Source of the DNA: Candidatus Falkowiibacteriota bacterium
GTDB lineage: Bacteria; Patescibacteriota; Patescibacteriia; Patescibacteriales; Patescibacteriaceae
Assembly: GCA_903897785.1 (NCBI GenBank)
Contig: CAIUCZ010000006.1
Location: 1 to 33,665, forward strand
Direction: 5' to 3'
DNA: 33,665 nucleotides
In this document: positions 32,335 through 33,665 of the stretch, one piece after another
How positions within the stretch are numbered: position 1 is the stretch's first letter
Layout: every line of letters begins with the position of its first letter
The notes under the pieces: generated by a model
Databases searched by the model: none
Seen by the model: only the letters and a program-made list of their open reading frames with translations
What the model was told of the DNA's origin: nothing
Position numbers and translations under genes: made by a program

Positions 32335-32363
32335 TTCCACCTGCCAATCAACTATGCTATAAT
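32335..32363 (+). promoter_or_regulatory. promoter for the four-helix membrane gene
   Basis: TTCCAC (32335-32340), a 17-nt spacer ending TGC and a perfect TATAAT (32358-32363). The start codon at 32385 is about 15 nt past the expected transcription start. Confidence 0.6.
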
Positions 32364-32384
32364 AAAAACATAATAATAAAATCT

Positions 32385-32813
32385 ATGTCCCTTCGCGCCT
32401 ATCTAATCCTCCTCGGTTCGGCCGCCGCTTTATCCGCCTCGGCTTGGGTATTTGTTTTGTTTAACGTCGATCCGCAAACTACCAACAATGTCGGCTTGGC
32501 CTTGTTTTATTTAACCTTGCTTTTGGCCGTGGCCGGCACCGCCTCTTTGCTTGGCTTTGTCGTGCGCTTTGCCTGGCTGCATCAGCGCATGGCCGGCCGG
32601 ATTATGTTAAACGCTTTGCGCCAAGGCTTTTTGCTGGCAACGCTGGCGGTAACGATTTTATTTTTCTTGGCCAGCCACTGGTTTTCTTGGTTAAACATTG
32701 CTTTATTGTTCATCGCCATCAGCGTCCTGGAATTTTTCCTCTTGGGTTATCAGAAAGAAAGATTGGAACCGTTAGACTACGATTCGGGAGATGACGAATT
32801 TAGAGAGTTCTAA
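32385..32813 (+). CDS. four-helix membrane protein of unknown function
   Basis: 142 residues, four membrane helices (about 5-24, 36-60, 80-100, 105-123) and a charged tail (KERLEPLDYDSGDDEFREF). The ATG at 32385 is chosen: the open frame extends upstream to 32172 but that part is promoter and repeat words. It has no Shine-Dalgarno and a very short leader. I recognise only a general likeness to small CPR membrane proteins. The repeat pair at 32823-32886 follows directly. Confidence 0.75.
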   Translation: MSLRAYLILLGSAAALSASAWVFVLFNVDPQTTNNVGLALFYLTLLLAVAGTASLLGFVVRFAWLHQRMAGRIMLNALRQGFLLATLAVTILFFLASHWFSWLNIALLFIAISVLEFFLLGYQKERLEPLDYDSGDDEFREF

Positions 32814-32822
32814 AACGCGGAT

Positions 32823-32886
32823 CGTCATTCCCGCGTATGCGGGAATCTCGGTCAACAAAAAGATTCCCGCATACGCGGGAATGACG
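32823..32886. repeat. 26-bp perfect inverted repeat of dRS3-like palindromes
   Basis: The left arm (32823-32848) and right arm (32861-32886) are exact inverted copies. Each contains ATTCCC-N8-GGGAAT, the pattern known as dRS3 in Neisseria, here with an 8-bp stem and GTAT or ATAC loop. It lies between two genes and keeps a spurious frame open (IPAYAGI-like translation). Confidence 0.85.
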
Positions 32887-32916
32887 CGCTATTTAATGAC
32901 AACTAAACAAAAAGCT

Positions 32917-33294
32917 ATGTTTAAAAAAATAATCAATTTATTTTCTCGCAAACCAACTCGCTTCCCCTGCGTCGTTGTCGGAAAAATTATCGACATTGCC
33001 AAGCACCCCAACGCCACTCGCCTACAACTAACCAAAGTTGATGTCGGCGCTAAAATTTTAGCTATTGTTTGCGGTGATCCCAATATTAAAGTCGGCCAGC
33101 TGGTGCCGGTGGCTTTGATCGGCGCCAAATTGCCCAACGGCATAATTATTAAAGAAGTCGAGCTGCGCGGCGAACCATCTTTTGGCATGTTGTGCGCGCC
33201 GGACGAGCTGGGATTAGGCGAATCGCACGCGGGTGTGCTATCCTTAAGGAAGGATGCCGTGCCCGGCAAGACTATTGATAAATGGCTGTCTTGA
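32917..33294 (+). CDS. stand-alone tRNA-binding (EMAPII/PheT N-terminal type) domain protein
   Basis: 125 residues. After a short basic start (MFKKIINLFSRKPTR) comes one OB-fold tRNA-binding domain: VVVGKIIDIAKHPNATRLQL, IVCGDPNIKVGQLVPVALIG, LRGEPSFGMLCAPDELGLGE, the series seen in the N-terminus of bacterial PheT. The full PheT is about 800 residues; here the protein stops (TGA) after this domain and what follows is spacer and an unrelated gene, so it is not a cut PheT. It may bind tRNA in trans, like Trbp111 or Arc1p. ATG at 32917 chosen (32896 possible); the upstream frame is repeat. Confidence 0.87.
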   Translation: MFKKIINLFSRKPTRFPCVVVGKIIDIAKHPNATRLQLTKVDVGAKILAIVCGDPNIKVGQLVPVALIGAKLPNGIIIKEVELRGEPSFGMLCAPDELGLGESHAGVLSLRKDAVPGKTIDKWLS

Positions 33295-33295
33295 A

Positions 33296-33366
33296 TTAAA
33301 AATTAAAAAACACCAAATCATCCTGTGATGAACATTTTTAAATTTTTAATTCATAATTTTTAATTA
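33296..33366. repeat. AATTAAAAATTAAAAA inverted AT-rich words
   Basis: AATTAAAAATTAAAAAAC on the left and TTTTTAAATTTTTAATTC on the right, with a small TCATC/GATGA hairpin between (about 33318-33331). Same word family as 4829-4870. Confidence 0.55.
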
Positions 33367-33665
33367 TTTTATGCTTTCTCTTTCCACCACCAAAGACCGA
33401 CGAATCAGTCGGCCGCGGAAAATGCTCTCGAGCGCAAGCTCGAGGCTGATCAAGCGGCAGTCACACCGGTGGCGAAACCTGTGACGGCAAAAGTTGCGGC
33501 GAATAAGACGCGAACGACACCAACCGTCGCTCCCGAAGGGGAAACTCCGCGGGAGAAGCTGATTCGCTTGAGGGCTCAGCAGATTGAAATTGCGAACGAG
33601 CTCAAAAGGGCGGAAATCGCGACGCGGAGAACGCAATCGCCGGCTATGCGGCAAGCAGAACGCGA
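33364..33665 (+). CDS. 5' part of a gene cut by the window edge; start unclear, possible frameshift
   Basis: From about 33412 one frame reads as a coherent, charged, coiled-coil-like protein (AAENALERKLEADQAAVTPV ... TPREKLIRLRAQQIEIANEL ...) and remains open to the end. It is open from 33364 but has no ATG; the nearest ATG (33371) lies in another phase that stops at about 33485. So either a frameshift lies between 33371 and 33412, the start is non-standard, or the true start is a downstream GTG. Base use is noticeably more G/C-rich (GCG, ACG, CGG) than the rest of the window. No family recognised. Confidence 0.4.

Noticed and set aside
32791-32916. Extended N-terminus of the tRNA-binding protein
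   Set aside because: The extra residues are a translation of the dRS3-like repeat pair (IPAYAGI twice); the domain protein starts at 32917 or 32896.
33364-33654. Minus-strand frame at the right edge
   Set aside because: Arg-rich shadow of the plus-strand frame, without start signals or recognisable domain.
1-33665. Alternative genetic code (UGA as glycine)
   Set aside because: UGA ends the genes at 2667-4520 and 32917-33294 at sensible places, and no conserved frame needs UGA read-through.

Overview
The window looks like chromosomal DNA of an uncultivated ultra-small bacterium of the Candidate Phyla Radiation (Patescibacteria, most likely the Parcubacteria/ABY1 side; this placement is inference). 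The signs are RNase Y and RNase J together, an alpha2-type glycyl-tRNA synthetase, FtsK and MurD, many orphan membrane proteins, giant type IV pilin-like genes, mostly absent Shine-Dalgarno sites, and short spacers full of degenerate repeat words. UGA is read as stop (it ends the gene at 2667-4520 and the one at 32917-33294), so the recoded Gracilibacteria/Absconditabacteria code does not apply.

Layout. 1-8386: a small membrane hydrolase-like gene (-), rny (+), a membrane-anchored family 5 solute-binding protein (+), tRNA-Leu(CAG) (+), rnj (+) closed by a 17-bp bidirectional terminator hairpin, then a polytopic membrane protein (-). 8510-21115: a minus-strand block in the order ftsK, a normal 167-residue type IV pilin-like protein, a 1453-residue giant and a 1591-residue giant. 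Both giants carry a prepilin signal, a very long cysteine-rich ectodomain and a C-terminal FISUMP (Fibrobacter-succinogenes-major-paralog) domain. 21405-25913: an anchored orphan (-), murD (+), a 41-residue signal-peptide-like ORF with a strong Shine-Dalgarno site, rmuC (+) and a nucleotidyltransferase-fold gene (+). 25930-31037: a multi-pass membrane protein (-), glycyl-tRNA synthetase (+), two small membrane genes, one with a zinc ribbon (-), and an M16 metallopeptidase (+). 31307 to the end: a membrane protein (-), a four-helix membrane protein (+), a stand-alone PheT-type tRNA-binding domain (+) and the start of a compositionally different gene cut by the window edge.

How it works together. 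The housekeeping genes cover RNA decay (rny, rnj), chromosome segregation (ftsK), DNA repair (rmuC), the wall (murD) and translation (glyS, tRNA, tRNA-binding domain). The pilin block is the accessory part and the most likely novel system: ordinary pilin heads joined to disulfide-rich, repeat-built ectodomains capped by FISUMP domains, plausibly surface or pilus-tip adhesins of an epibiotic cell.

A second theme runs through the whole window. Several families of short palindromic or word-like repeats fill nearly every spacer. Some have entered reading frames: MurD, the nucleotidyltransferase and the FtsK tail. Others supply gene ends: two prepilin leaders, the MurD C-terminus and the stop codon of the small pilin. 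Most promoters I can read share one pattern, TTGnnn-N17/18-TGC-TATAnT, and at least two sit so close to their start codons that the mRNAs would be nearly leaderless.
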